In this document: positions 9,100 through 15,771 of the stretch, one piece after another
Position numbering within the stretch: the stretch's first letter is position 1
Layout: each line of letters starts with the position of its first letter
IMG/VR virus record: IMGVR_UViG_3300014720_000141
Location: 1 to 28,280 of that record
Origin: a virus
Strand: one strand, 5' to 3'
Length of the DNA: 28,280 nucleotides
Position numbers and translations under genes: made by a program
The notes under the pieces: generated by a model
Database searches by the model: none
What the model was told of the DNA's origin: nothing
Seen by the model: the letters and a program-made list of their open reading frames with translations, nothing else

Positions 9100-9465
9100 T
9101 TAGATAGAATGAAGGCCTTGTCCATCATTGGATGATTCTATGGAAATAAGTCTGATTTGATGATCATTATCACCTTTTTTCTTGTATAAGTCGTTATATC
9201 CACGAGCTATACCTCTTTTAAATATTTCAGTGAAGTAGGCGAAGGCATTGTCTGATTTTTCTTCGTTAAAATTATACCAATTAGAGAACATATCAAGTAT
9301 ACCAGATTGATAACAGTCAAGTTTATCGTCATTACTTCTATATCTCATTTTTTTAATCGTTCTTTTTGCTAAAATCTCTAGCATAAGTTTTGATTTATTG
9401 GTAAGTTTTCCGGTTGCTTTGGAGACGATTATCTCCATGTAAAGATCTTTGTTATGAAGATACAC
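9100..9465 (-). CDS. 55: gp55-like late-transcription sigma factor
   Basis: A 121-residue protein resembling the T4 gp55 family of minimal sigma factors, which direct host RNA polymerase to late promoters. The diagnostic stretch is DCYQSGILDMFSNWYNFN followed by EEKSDNAFAYFTEIFKRGIA (about residues 50-90), corresponding to the sigma region 2 core-binding and promoter-recognition helices. The N-terminal NKDLYMEIIVSKATGKLT also aligns with the family from memory and extends upstream of the internal ATG at 9438, so the GTG at 9465 is the better start. T4 gp55 is 185 residues; related phage versions are shorter. Its presence agrees with the many TATATA elements near gene starts. Downstream genes in the same unit overlap or lie close. 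Confidence 0.85.
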   Translation of the reverse strand: MYLHNKDLYMEIIVSKATGKLTNKSKLMLEILAKRTIKKMRYRSNDDKLDCYQSGILDMFSNWYNFNEEKSDNAFAYFTEIFKRGIARGYNDLYKKKGDNDHQIRLISIESSNDGQGLHSI

Positions 9466-9523
9466 GGGTTTTAATTTTTTTTATTGTATAATTTGTTAAA
9501 AGTTTTTATTTTTTCTTTAAAAA

Positions 9524-9556
9524 GTAAAAACCTCTATGTTATATAGAGGTTTTTAC
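9524..9556 (-). terminator. Intrinsic terminator after the 9576-11664 minus-strand unit
   Basis: A perfect 14-bp stem, GTAAAAACCTCTAT / ATAGAGGTTTTTAC, with a 5-base loop, followed on the minus strand by a short T-run. It lies between the gene at 9576 and the sigma factor gene. Confidence 0.85.
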
Positions 9557-9575
9557 GTCTTTCCAAACTTTATTT

Positions 9576-10859
9576 TTACATTTTATACTTATTTGAACTC
9601 TTTACTTCTTTAACTGCCATCAGCTCTTCTTCTAAATGTTCTTTTCTTTTAGAAAGATTTTTACGAGCTTCTAGTAAAACTTTTGATTCTCCGGTAACTC
9701 TAAGTGAATTATTAATTTTTGATAGATTTATATTTACATCTTCAAGTTTTAGGGTTATTTCTCTTTCTTTATCTTCTAATCTTCTGTTTTTTACGATTTC
9801 TTTATCTAGTTTGTTTTCAAAGAAATAGGTAAGATCACTATTTAATTCATTTTTGATTTCATTTACAAGTTCAAGTGCCGTGTCGTATTTATAGAATGAA
9901 TTGCCGTATCTTTGATCGCAACGATATACATAGTTGCCTGCTTTGTAATTGAATACGAAGCATTCTAAATACGGATTAACTAAATTAGTAACTCTTTTTA
10001 CTACATCAAGTTCAACAAACTTATCAATATTCTTCTGTGTTTCTAATAGGATAGGATAAAAGTTTTTGTTAGCAATAGGAATAATAGGTGATTGGAATAA
10101 GGTCTCAAGAGTGGTTTCTTTGTTCATTTTATCATCATTGATATAGATAAGATCCTCATTAGCTACCGAAAGACCAATAGTTAAGTTTTCAGAAATCCTG
10201 AAATTAATTCTATCCTCGTGGATCATTGAATATCTAAGACCTGTTTCGATATTTCTTAAAATTCTAAGATCTTCTTCGTTTTTAATCCAATTTTCAAGAA
10301 GTGTTTTTTCAACACCACCCTCGGTTAATAGGAACCAACTACCATTGATATAAGCACAATATCCACCTTCTACTTGTTCTACGATAGTATAAATACTTTC
10401 TGAACTACCACCAGATAGAAGGTTTGATCTTTGTTCTGGTGATTTAGTGAGATTATGAACAAATAATTTAATTTCTGGAACCCAATCATAAATAGCGAGT
10501 TCGTTAACGATTTTACCCAATCTATCCTGATCTGCTTCCATGTTGATAACTTCAAGAACAACATTGATGGGTTGTCTGTAAAGCTCACCTTGATTCTTAG
10601 AATTAAGAACATTATAGAGGTGTTTCAGTTCATAAATAAGGCTATGATTAGCTACGTCATCATTGAGAGATTCAAGTAAATTTCTAACTGATTTGTCATA
10701 GGTGTGAATTTTCAATGATTCATTCAAAGAAGAAATTACCTGTTTTTCAGATACTCTACCAAGGGCACCCATATGGGAATTTACAATAGTAGATATTTCT
10801 TCTTGATCTAAATTTAAACTTCTTACAAAGTTAAATAATTCTAATTTCAAGTTCTTCAT
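9576..10859 (-). CDS. Probable virion protein with C-terminal coiled coil, unknown family
   Basis: A 427-residue soluble protein. Residues 1-140 are helical with Leu-rich segments. Residues about 155-330 look mixed alpha/beta (VEQVEGGYCAYINGSWFLLT and VFNYKAGNYVYRCDQRYGNS). Residues about 350-420 are a Lys/Glu/Leu-rich coiled coil (LEDKEREITLKLEDVNINLS and ARKNLSKRKEHLEEELMAVK). No signal peptide or membrane segment is present, and no known enzymatic motif was seen. It shares a unit with the gene at 10930 and has its own late-promoter-like element upstream. A structural or scaffolding role is plausible from the architecture and neighbours, but this is inference. Confidence 0.75.
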   Translation of the reverse strand: MKNLKLELFNFVRSLNLDQEEISTIVNSHMGALGRVSEKQVISSLNESLKIHTYDKSVRNLLESLNDDVANHSLIYELKHLYNVLNSKNQGELYRQPINVVLEVINMEADQDRLGKIVNELAIYDWVPEIKLFVHNLTKSPEQRSNLLSGGSSESIYTIVEQVEGGYCAYINGSWFLLTEGGVEKTLLENWIKNEEDLRILRNIETGLRYSMIHEDRINFRISENLTIGLSVANEDLIYINDDKMNKETTLETLFQSPIIPIANKNFYPILLETQKNIDKFVELDVVKRVTNLVNPYLECFVFNYKAGNYVYRCDQRYGNSFYKYDTALELVNEIKNELNSDLTYFFENKLDKEIVKNRRLEDKEREITLKLEDVNINLSKINNSLRVTGESKVLLEARKNLSKRKEHLEEELMAVKEVKSSNKYKM

Positions 10860-10886
10860 ATTAAAAAATGTTGTTTTTTTTTAAAC

Positions 10887-10894
10887 TATATATA
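10887..10894 (-). promoter_or_regulatory. Late-promoter-like element before the gene ending at 9576
   Basis: TATATATA, read on the minus strand as AATATATATAG, about 28 bases upstream of the ATG at 10859. The T- and A-rich surroundings reduce certainty. Confidence 0.45.
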
Positions 10895-10929
10895 TTATTT
10901 AAAAAGTGTGTTTTTTTACTTTTTTTAAA

Positions 10930-11664
10930 TTATATTTTTTGGACTAAGTCGTTGTTTGATTTACCTGATCTACTTACCGCCGGGATTAAATCTCCTCTCC
11001 ATTTTGATAGAACAGCTGAGTTATAATCTTCTAATTTTTCCATAAATGCTGGATAGTAAGAGTGGACTTCTAGAGATATATCAATTTTTATCGTATTATC
11101 TGAAGTTAAGTTCTTGTCTCTAGAAATGGTTACTGTTTCTGTATCTGGAACTATAACTAAAGCGTCGATGTTCATAAAGTTATACTCAAAATACATATAC
11201 CGATAGAGCCAAAGCGTATTCATAATAGCTTGAGAGCATTTAAATACATCAATTTCACTTTTAACCTTGATCGAAAGATCATACGATGCTTGAATAGGTA
11301 TTGCTCTTACTTTTGATAGCATCGTTTTGATTTCACTTTCGTTTTCAACGATAGTTTTAAGCCAAACATTCGGATTTGTGAAATCATCAGATTTTATCTG
11401 CCAAGATTTTAATGTGATATGGCCTCTAGGTATAATATCGGTGTTTATCTCAACAAGACGATTGTTAGATACTACGTCATCAGAAAATGAATCAAGTAGG
11501 TATCTTTCATCACCGGTAAGAGAATAATACATAGGAACTTCAACTTGTCTATCTCCATCAGAAAATCGATTTACCCATTTAAGTTTACCTTCAAGTAAAT
11601 CTAAAAGACAAACGGTCAAATCTCTGAAATAAACATCATCGAAATTAAATTTGTTTCCTATCAT
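10930..11664 (-). CDS. Conserved virion-type protein of T4-like phages, exact role unknown
   Basis: A 244-residue soluble protein. The N-terminal region has a recognisable signature, VYFRDLTVCLLDLLEGKLKW followed by VEVPMYYSLTGDERYLLDSF, then IPRGHITLKSWQIKS. I associate this pattern with structural (neck or tail) proteins of T4-like phages, but cannot place it against a specific T4 gene. The remainder alternates beta-rich stretches (ALVIVPDTETVTISRDKNLT) and a C-terminal helical tail. The upstream element AAATATATAG lies about 7 bases from the ATG. It is separated from the next gene by about 70 AT-rich bases. Confidence 0.7.
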   Translation of the reverse strand: MIGNKFNFDDVYFRDLTVCLLDLLEGKLKWVNRFSDGDRQVEVPMYYSLTGDERYLLDSFSDDVVSNNRLVEINTDIIPRGHITLKSWQIKSDDFTNPNVWLKTIVENESEIKTMLSKVRAIPIQASYDLSIKVKSEIDVFKCSQAIMNTLWLYRYMYFEYNFMNIDALVIVPDTETVTISRDKNLTSDNTIKIDISLEVHSYYPAFMEKLEDYNSAVLSKWRGDLIPAVSRSGKSNNDLVQKI

Positions 11665-11670
11665 ATTATT

Positions 11671-11680
11671 CTATATATTT
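11671..11680 (-). promoter_or_regulatory. Late-promoter-like element before the gene ending at 10930
   Basis: AAATATATAG on the minus strand, about 7 bases upstream of the ATG at 11664, the same form as at 13726-13735. Confidence 0.5.
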
Positions 11681-11736
11681 GTTTTTCTATCTTTCTTGAA
11701 AACAATCAAAAAATCTTTACATATAACTGGCCCTAT

Positions 11737-12720
11737 ATGGATAAACTACTTCTCATTTCTGATAAATGGAGACCTAAAACTCTTGAAGATCTCATACTTC
11801 CAAAAAGAGTAAGAGATTATTTTAGTCAAGGTCTTACTCAAAATATCATTCTTCATGGTCACTACGGCATAGGTAAAACATCTCTAGCTAGGATACTTAT
11901 TGGTAAATACTCAAAATCTTCACCACATATCGAGATAAACTCTTCTTTCTATACCTCTATCGATATTCTACGAGGAAAAATTGATGAGTTTTGTTCAAAA
12001 GTATTCCTTGACTTCGAGGCGGAAGATTTCTCAGCAAATACTATTAAATATGTTTTTCTAGATGAGTTCGATAGAACTTCTATCCAATATCAAGACGCGC
12101 TCAAGGCCTACATCGAAGACTATTCAACAAAAAATGTTCGTTTTATACTATCAACCAACCATTTGAGTAAAATATCTGAAGGTATTCGTAGTCGTTTTAT
12201 TCAAATTGATTTAGAGTGTCAAAATATTCAAGAAGAAAGAGCTCTTAAAATTGATATGTTCAAGAAGATATCAGATCACATCTTACCTTCTGAAGGTTTA
12301 ACGATGGCCAAAGATGATTTAATTTCGCTTATTAAAAGAAAGTTTCCCGATTTTCGTTCAATACTTGTAGAGTTGGAATACTTTAAAAAATCAGGCTTAC
12401 CAACTTGGAGTTCGCAAAATCTATCAAATGAACTTCTTCTAGAATGTTACAATCTTATTTATGATAGGTCTATGGATTATGAGAAGATTTACTTTTTCAT
12501 TTCAGATAAATTTGGAGCTGATAGAGTTGTGGAGTTTTTAGATCTTTGGGGCCAGGGTTTTATTCTTTGGCACTTGGAGAACAAAAAAGTAGATTCAGAA
12601 AAATTATTCAAATACAACTGGATATTAAGTGAGTCTCAAAGACTTCTACCAACATCATCAGACCCACTTGTCGTAGCGGTCGCCTATATAGGTCGTATGC
12701 GTGAAATTAGCTTGAATTGA
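11737..12720 (+). CDS. 44: Clamp-loader ATPase, gp44-like
   Basis: A 327-residue AAA+ ATPase close to T4 gp44 in length (319). It opens with KWRPKTLEDLILP, typical of clamp loaders. The Walker A motif is GHYGIGKT (residues 41-48), Walker B is VFLDEFD (106-112), sensor 1 is STN (139-141), and the SRF motif with the arginine finger (R153) is at 152-154. With its small subunit it would load the phage sliding clamp onto primed DNA for replication; the small subunit (gp62) and clamp (gp45) genes are not in this window. It is the only replication gene here and faces its minus-strand neighbours. Its last 14 bases overlap the 3' end of the gp25-like gene. ATATAAC at 11721-11727 may be its promoter. 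Confidence 0.93.
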   Translation: MDKLLLISDKWRPKTLEDLILPKRVRDYFSQGLTQNIILHGHYGIGKTSLARILIGKYSKSSPHIEINSSFYTSIDILRGKIDEFCSKVFLDFEAEDFSANTIKYVFLDEFDRTSIQYQDALKAYIEDYSTKNVRFILSTNHLSKISEGIRSRFIQIDLECQNIQEERALKIDMFKKISDHILPSEGLTMAKDDLISLIKRKFPDFRSILVELEYFKKSGLPTWSSQNLSNELLLECYNLIYDRSMDYEKIYFFISDKFGADRVVEFLDLWGQGFILWHLENKKVDSEKLFKYNWILSESQRLLPTSSDPLVVAVAYIGRMREISLN

Positions 12721-13096
12721 GTATATTTCCAAATAGAGAATAGACCTCAAAGTCCGCAATCTGAAAACGTATAAACATTATATCTCTAAAATCATTCGGG
12801 TCTTGAAAAAACTCCACTCTCAAAGTATACTTTCTACCTTGTAATTCTGGTATATAAATATTTATTTGTGATTTTATATCATCTTCGACTGCTTCTTTGG
12901 ATAATAAAGTAGTATGTAGTAAATTTTCAAGAGAAGCTCCAAAATCGGGATCTCCAAGTACATCACCTTTAATAGTAAAAATAATCATCTCGTATTTCTG
13001 AATAATAATTCTTATCAAATCATCTTCAATCAAATTAGCACTTTCATATCTAGGATGGCCCGGATAAAGTATATAAAAATCAAGTATATTTCTCAT
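12707..13096 (-). CDS. 25: Baseplate wedge subunit, gp25-like
   Basis: A 129-residue protein, almost the length of T4 gp25 (132), of the gp25/GpW-like baseplate family conserved across contractile injection systems. The family signature is visible as GDVLGDPDFGASLENLLHT (about residues 44-62), followed by a helix and EDDIKSQINIYIPELQGRKY. It supports a contractile-tailed (myovirus) particle. The gene lies 13 bases downstream of the hydrolase gene on the same strand and probably shares its late promoter. It converges with the clamp-loader gene, overlapping it by 14 bases with no terminator between them. Confidence 0.9.
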   Translation of the reverse strand: MRNILDFYILYPGHPRYESANLIEDDLIRIIIQKYEMIIFTIKGDVLGDPDFGASLENLLHTTLLSKEAVEDDIKSQINIYIPELQGRKYTLRVEFFQDPNDFRDIMFIRFQIADFEVYSLFGNILNSS

Positions 13097-13109
13097 CTAT
13101 AAGATTTAT

Positions 13110-13721
13110 TTATATTGGGCAGTGAGATCCCGAGTAGATATATTTCCAATTTCTTTTCATCCCGACACCTAGCGCAGAGGCGGTAATAAAAACATCCTCT
13201 AAGCATTCTTTATCACTTCCACCCACAATAGTAATCGTGTTCTGCGTGTTTTCTATCAAAACTTCATAGAGTTTCTTTGGGCAATGAAACCACATATGAT
13301 TATTCCCGATATAGACTAAAATTGTGTTTTCTTTTGTTCTAAAATAATCACCTCGTCTTAATTTTTTTCTTGATTCTAATTTTTTGATTTCTTGATAGGT
13401 TTTATGGGTTAAAATTTCCTTAAAAAACTCGACATCAACATCATAGTTGTATCTTTTTTCAATCATATCCTCCATATTTGGAAATTCATACAGATCAGGG
13501 TGACCTTCTACTTGAACATTCCGATCATAGAGATAATCTTGATCTACATTCTTTCCATCAACATGATTATCAAAAATATAATAAACCTTGTCAAACTCTT
13601 TGCAATATTTCTTCAACTCGTTTATATACATCTCTGTAAAAAATTTTCGAAAACTTTTTTGGACATCTACAATTATAAGTGTGTTTTGGTGTCTAAACTT
13701 CTCAAAGGTTTTTATCATCAT
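13110..13721 (-). CDS. Isochorismatase/nicotinamidase-like cysteine hydrolase
   Basis: A 203-residue protein from the ATG at 13721. I reject the upstream extension to 13862 because it reads through a terminator and into the next gene, whereas 13721 has a late-promoter-like element just upstream. The core begins TLIIVDVQKSF (Asp19). FDNH at 50-53 resembles the DxH metal motif, EKR at 88-90 gives a candidate Lys89, and GGSDKECLEDV at 167-177 gives a candidate nucleophile Cys173. Together these form the Asp-Lys-Cys arrangement of the isochorismatase-like superfamily, whose members hydrolyse nicotinamide, isochorismate or related amides. The substrate is unknown; an NAD-related role is attractive but inferred. 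The C-terminus ends SGSHCPI. Confidence 0.8.
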   Translation of the reverse strand: MMIKTFEKFRHQNTLIIVDVQKSFRKFFTEMYINELKKYCKEFDKVYYIFDNHVDGKNVDQDYLYDRNVQVEGHPDLYEFPNMEDMIEKRYNYDVDVEFFKEILTHKTYQEIKKLESRKKLRRGDYFRTKENTILVYIGNNHMWFHCPKKLYEVLIENTQNTITIVGGSDKECLEDVFITASALGVGMKRNWKYIYSGSHCPI

Positions 13722-13725
13722 ATTT

Positions 13726-13735
13726 CTATATATTG
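13726..13735 (-). promoter_or_regulatory. Late-promoter-like element before the hydrolase gene
   Basis: CAATATATAG on the minus strand, about 4 bases before the ATG at 13721 and directly downstream of a terminator, which strengthens the case for a promoter here. The implied leader is very short. Confidence 0.55.
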
Positions 13736-13750
13736 AAATATTTAGGGCAG

Positions 13751-13778
13751 AAAAAAACCCCACTTGAGAAAGTAGGGT
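13751..13778 (-). terminator. Intrinsic terminator after the Gln/Gly repeat gene
   Basis: On the minus strand ACCCTACTT, loop TCTC, AAGTGGGGT (9-bp stem with one G-T pair), followed by a T-run. It ends the unit containing the gene at 13801. Confidence 0.85.
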
Positions 13779-13800
13779 AATTTTTCTATTTTTTTTTTCT

Positions 13801-14451
13801 TTATGGAAGTTCCTCAGTATCTTCTTCTCTTTCTCCTTCTCCTTCACCAGTTTCTTCTTCATCTTCTAAATCTTCAAAATCTTCATCTTCAGGTTCACCT
13901 TGTCCTTGAACTTGTGTTTGAACTTGAACTTGACCTTGAGCCTGTCCTTGACCTTGAGTCTGTCCTTGACCTTGAGTCTGTCCTTGACCTTGAGCCTGTC
14001 CTTGAGCCTGTCCTTGACCTTGAGCCTGTCCTTGAGCCTGTCCTTGACCTTGAGCCTGTCCTTGTGGTTGAGCCTGTCCTTGTGGTTGAGCCTGTCCTTG
14101 TGGTTGAGCCTGTCCTTGTGGTTGAGCCTGTCCTTGACCTTGAGCCTGACGTTGTGTCTGTGATGGGCCACCCATTAAAGCATTCGCTGGAATTTTATCA
14201 GCATCCAAATAATTAAGATTTATATGCTTGATTATTTCTTCAGCGATATCCACATCACCGAAAAACTGTCTAAGATTATTACCAGTGACATCCTTAACTT
14301 TTTTAACATATGCGTTGATGAGACTTTGTGGAATATCAACCATAGTTCTTACCTTATAAATATCATTTACTTGAAGAACTGACTCATTGATGATATCTTC
14401 TCTTCTTTTTTGTTTTTGGTAAGAATTAAATCTAGCTACATAACTTTTCAT
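13801..14451 (-). CDS. Gln/Gly/Ala/Pro repeat protein with acidic tail
   Basis: A 216-residue protein. Residues 1-95 form an ordinary helical domain (MKSYVARFNSYQKQKRRED, KVRTMVDIPQSLINAYVKKV). Residues about 96-180 are a low-complexity run built from AQGQ, AQPQGQ and TQGQ units, and the last 35 residues are almost entirely Glu/Asp/Gly. No signal peptide or membrane segment is present. The layout of a globular head, an extended Gln-rich spacer and an acidic tail could suit a virion linker or scaffolding protein, but I do not recognise the family. All other frames through the repeat are open because of the repeat itself, so overlapping ORFs there are artefacts. A canonical TATAAATA lies upstream. 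Confidence 0.8.
   Translation of the reverse strand: MKSYVARFNSYQKQKRREDIINESVLQVNDIYKVRTMVDIPQSLINAYVKKVKDVTGNNLRQFFGDVDIAEEIIKHINLNYLDADKIPANALMGGPSQTQRQAQGQGQAQPQGQAQPQGQAQPQGQAQPQGQAQGQGQAQGQAQGQGQAQGQAQGQGQTQGQGQTQGQGQAQGQVQVQTQVQGQGEPEDEDFEDLEDEEETGEGEGEREEDTEELP
13915..14155 (-). repeat. Six-base-periodic tandem repeats in the Gln/Gly gene
   Basis: An array built on hexamers such as CAAGGA/CAGGCT. It includes four identical 18-nt units at 14055-14126, each encoding AQPQGQ, and variable AQGQ/TQGQ units between about 13940 and 14054. Identical neighbouring units suggest length instability. Confidence 0.9.
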
Positions 14452-14469
14452 AAATTGTTCGTTTTTTTT

Positions 14470-14481
14470 TATTTATATATT
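14470..14481 (-). promoter_or_regulatory. Late promoter with canonical TATAAATA
   Basis: AATATATAAATA on the minus strand, containing the exact T4 late -10 sequence TATAAATA, about 19 bases upstream of the ATG at 14451. Confidence 0.65.
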
Positions 14482-14501
14482 ATTTTTAAAAAATCATTTT
14501 T

Positions 14502-14999
14502 TTAGAAAATTATCGATACTACTAAGAATAACAAAGTTGTAGATCCGAGCAGTAAACGATGACCTTTTAATTTTTTAATCTCATCATTTTTATTTGAGAT
14601 AATCTGATCTTTTTTCTTTGATTGTTCATCACAAAGTTTTACATCACTCTCTAGATTGTTTTCTAAAGAATCTCTTGTTTTGATATCTAGTTTATAATCA
14701 AGTATTTCACCTTCGAGAAGTTTTATTTGATCGTCTTTTGCTTCAATAGCTTGTTTTTGAGCATTTATAACTTCTAGACTAGCTACTTTGTTGGTTTCTA
14801 GCTCTGAGGTTAGTGTTTTTAGTAGTTCTAATAGTTCTCTATCTCTATCTATCTGTTGAGCTTGTTTAACAGAAAAGACAATACCAACAACACTTCCACC
14901 TTGTTTGTAGAGTTGTGGAAAAGTTTCTTCTGTAGTCTGCGCTACTGAAGTAGAAAAGAATAAAAAACTTACAAGTGCGGATAATAATATTTTTTTCAT
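14502..14999 (-). CDS. Exported coiled-coil protein with C-terminal membrane anchor (lysis candidate)
   Basis: A 165-residue protein. Residues 1-20 form a clear Sec signal peptide (MKKILLSALVSFLFFSTSVA) with no lipobox cysteine. Residues about 48-145 are a long Glu/Lys/Leu coiled coil, and residues about 147-165 are a hydrophobic C-terminal segment (LLLGSTTLLFLVVSIIF). It would therefore be periplasmic and anchored at its C-terminus. Its start overlaps the stop of the gene at 14996 by four bases (ATGA arrangement), so the two are translationally coupled. A pair of coupled, envelope-spanning coiled-coil proteins is reminiscent of phage spanins, which fuse inner and outer membranes at lysis. 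The absence of a lipoprotein signal argues against a classical Rz1-type partner, so the role remains uncertain. Confidence 0.75.
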   Translation of the reverse strand: MKKILLSALVSFLFFSTSVAQTTEETFPQLYKQGGSVVGIVFSVKQAQQIDRDRELLELLKTLTSELETNKVASLEVINAQKQAIEAKDDQIKLLEGEILDYKLDIKTRDSLENNLESDVKLCDEQSKKKDQIISNKNDEIKKLKGHRLLLGSTTLLFLVVSIIF

Positions 15000-15433
15000 T
15001 TGTATTTATTTTTTAATGAGTTAAGAAGATCGTCTCCTTCTTTGAGAGGTATATTTTTTTCTAAATTTTCTATTTGTGATTTTACTTCAGATACTCTTTG
15101 ATCTGACTTTTTTAGTTCATTATTAGCGTTAGTTACTTTAACCTCTAGATTAGCAACTTTCTGCTTAACTAATTTAATTTCAAGTTCTTTTTTCTCAATT
15201 TCTGATTCTATATCTGAAATTCTAGTCCTTAGACCGGTCCTTTCCTCGAGAAGAGAATCTCTTACAGCTGCTATTTTTGCGATATCTTCGAGAAGTTTAA
15301 CGTTTTCGGGATTTGTTTCTTTTGGTTTTAGGTGTGTATAGACTATCCAACCACCTAGACACACTATAACAAACAGGTAGATAACATGTATCTTCCAAGT
15401 TGCATTTTTTGATGAAATATTTTGATCTGTCAT
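14996..15433 (-). CDS. N-terminally anchored periplasmic coiled-coil protein (i-spanin-like candidate)
   Basis: A 145-residue protein with one N-terminal membrane segment (residues about 14-33, KIHVIYLFVIVCLGGWIVYT) followed by about 100 residues of coiled coil (heptads rich in Leu, Ile, Glu and Lys, for example IESEIEKKELEIKLVKQKVA). This topology matches inner-membrane spanins (Rz-like) and also generic membrane-anchored coiled coils. It is the first gene of a coupled pair with 14502-14999. A TATATA element lies a few bases upstream. No endolysin is visible in the window; the holin-like gene is at 23993. The spanin reading is inference from topology and coupling only. Confidence 0.75.
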   Translation of the reverse strand: MTDQNISSKNATWKIHVIYLFVIVCLGGWIVYTHLKPKETNPENVKLLEDIAKIAAVRDSLLEERTGLRTRISDIESEIEKKELEIKLVKQKVANLEVKVTNANNELKKSDQRVSEVKSQIENLEKNIPLKEGDDLLNSLKNKYK

Positions 15434-15435
15434 GA

Positions 15436-15450
15436 TTTTATATATAAAAA
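15436..15450. promoter_or_regulatory. Late-promoter-like element between the coiled-coil pair and clpS
   Basis: TTTTATATATAAAAA, self-complementary in its centre, lies about 5 bases upstream of the minus-strand ATG at 15433 and about 37 bases upstream of the plus-strand ATG at 15487. It may fire both ways. Confidence 0.5.
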
Positions 15451-15486
15451 AAATTCCTTATCTTTACACAAAAAAAAATAACTACT

Positions 15487-15771
15487 ATGTCTAAAACAAT
15501 CACCAGAGACAAAACCGAAGAAAAGCTAGACCAGATTTATTCTTCTGGTTATGTTCTTTATCTACATAACGACGATCATAATAGCTTTCAACATGTAATC
15601 AATTGCCTCATTGAGTTTTGTGATCATGATTTCGATCAAGCTAACCAGTGCGCACACATTGTCCATTTCAGAGGTATTTGTGATGTAAAGAGAGGCACAA
15701 AATCAGAAGTTGAAAAGCCTTACGAAGCTCTAAAACTTAATGGTTTATCCGTTACTATTGAAGTAGTTTAA
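15487..15771 (+). CDS. clpS: ClpS-like N-end-rule adaptor
   Basis: A 94-residue protein that matches ClpS (E. coli 106 residues) over almost its entire length. ClpS binds proteins with destabilising N-terminal residues and delivers them to the ClpAP or ClpCP protease. The N-degron pocket residues are visible: YLHNDDHNSF gives Asn28, Asp29 and Asp30, and AHIVHFRGICDVKRG gives His60. The spacing follows cellular ClpS, and from memory QANQCAHIVH...G.CDVKRG is closest to Bacteroidota ClpS proteins, suggesting capture from a host. The N-terminal extension that contacts the ClpA N-domain is short (about 20 residues). Its TAA stop overlaps the terminase stop on the opposite strand. Possible roles are redirecting or blocking host proteolysis; neither is demonstrated. 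Confidence 0.88.
   Translation: MSKTITRDKTEEKLDQIYSSGYVLYLHNDDHNSFQHVINCLIEFCDHDFDQANQCAHIVHFRGICDVKRGTKSEVEKPYEALKLNGLSVTIEVV

Noticed and set aside
9084-9128. Longer start for the membrane protein inside the sigma factor gene
   Set aside because: The ATG at 9083 follows the sigma stop closely and has the A-rich leader seen at other starts.
13722-13862. N-terminal extension of the isochorismatase-like protein
   Set aside because: It would read through a terminator and overlap the adjacent gene; the ATG at 13721 has its own promoter-like element.
13803-14216. Plus-strand and alternative minus-strand frames through the Gln/Gly repeat
   Set aside because: A six-base repeat keeps several frames open automatically; only the frame with the ordered head domain and a canonical upstream TATAAATA is convincing.
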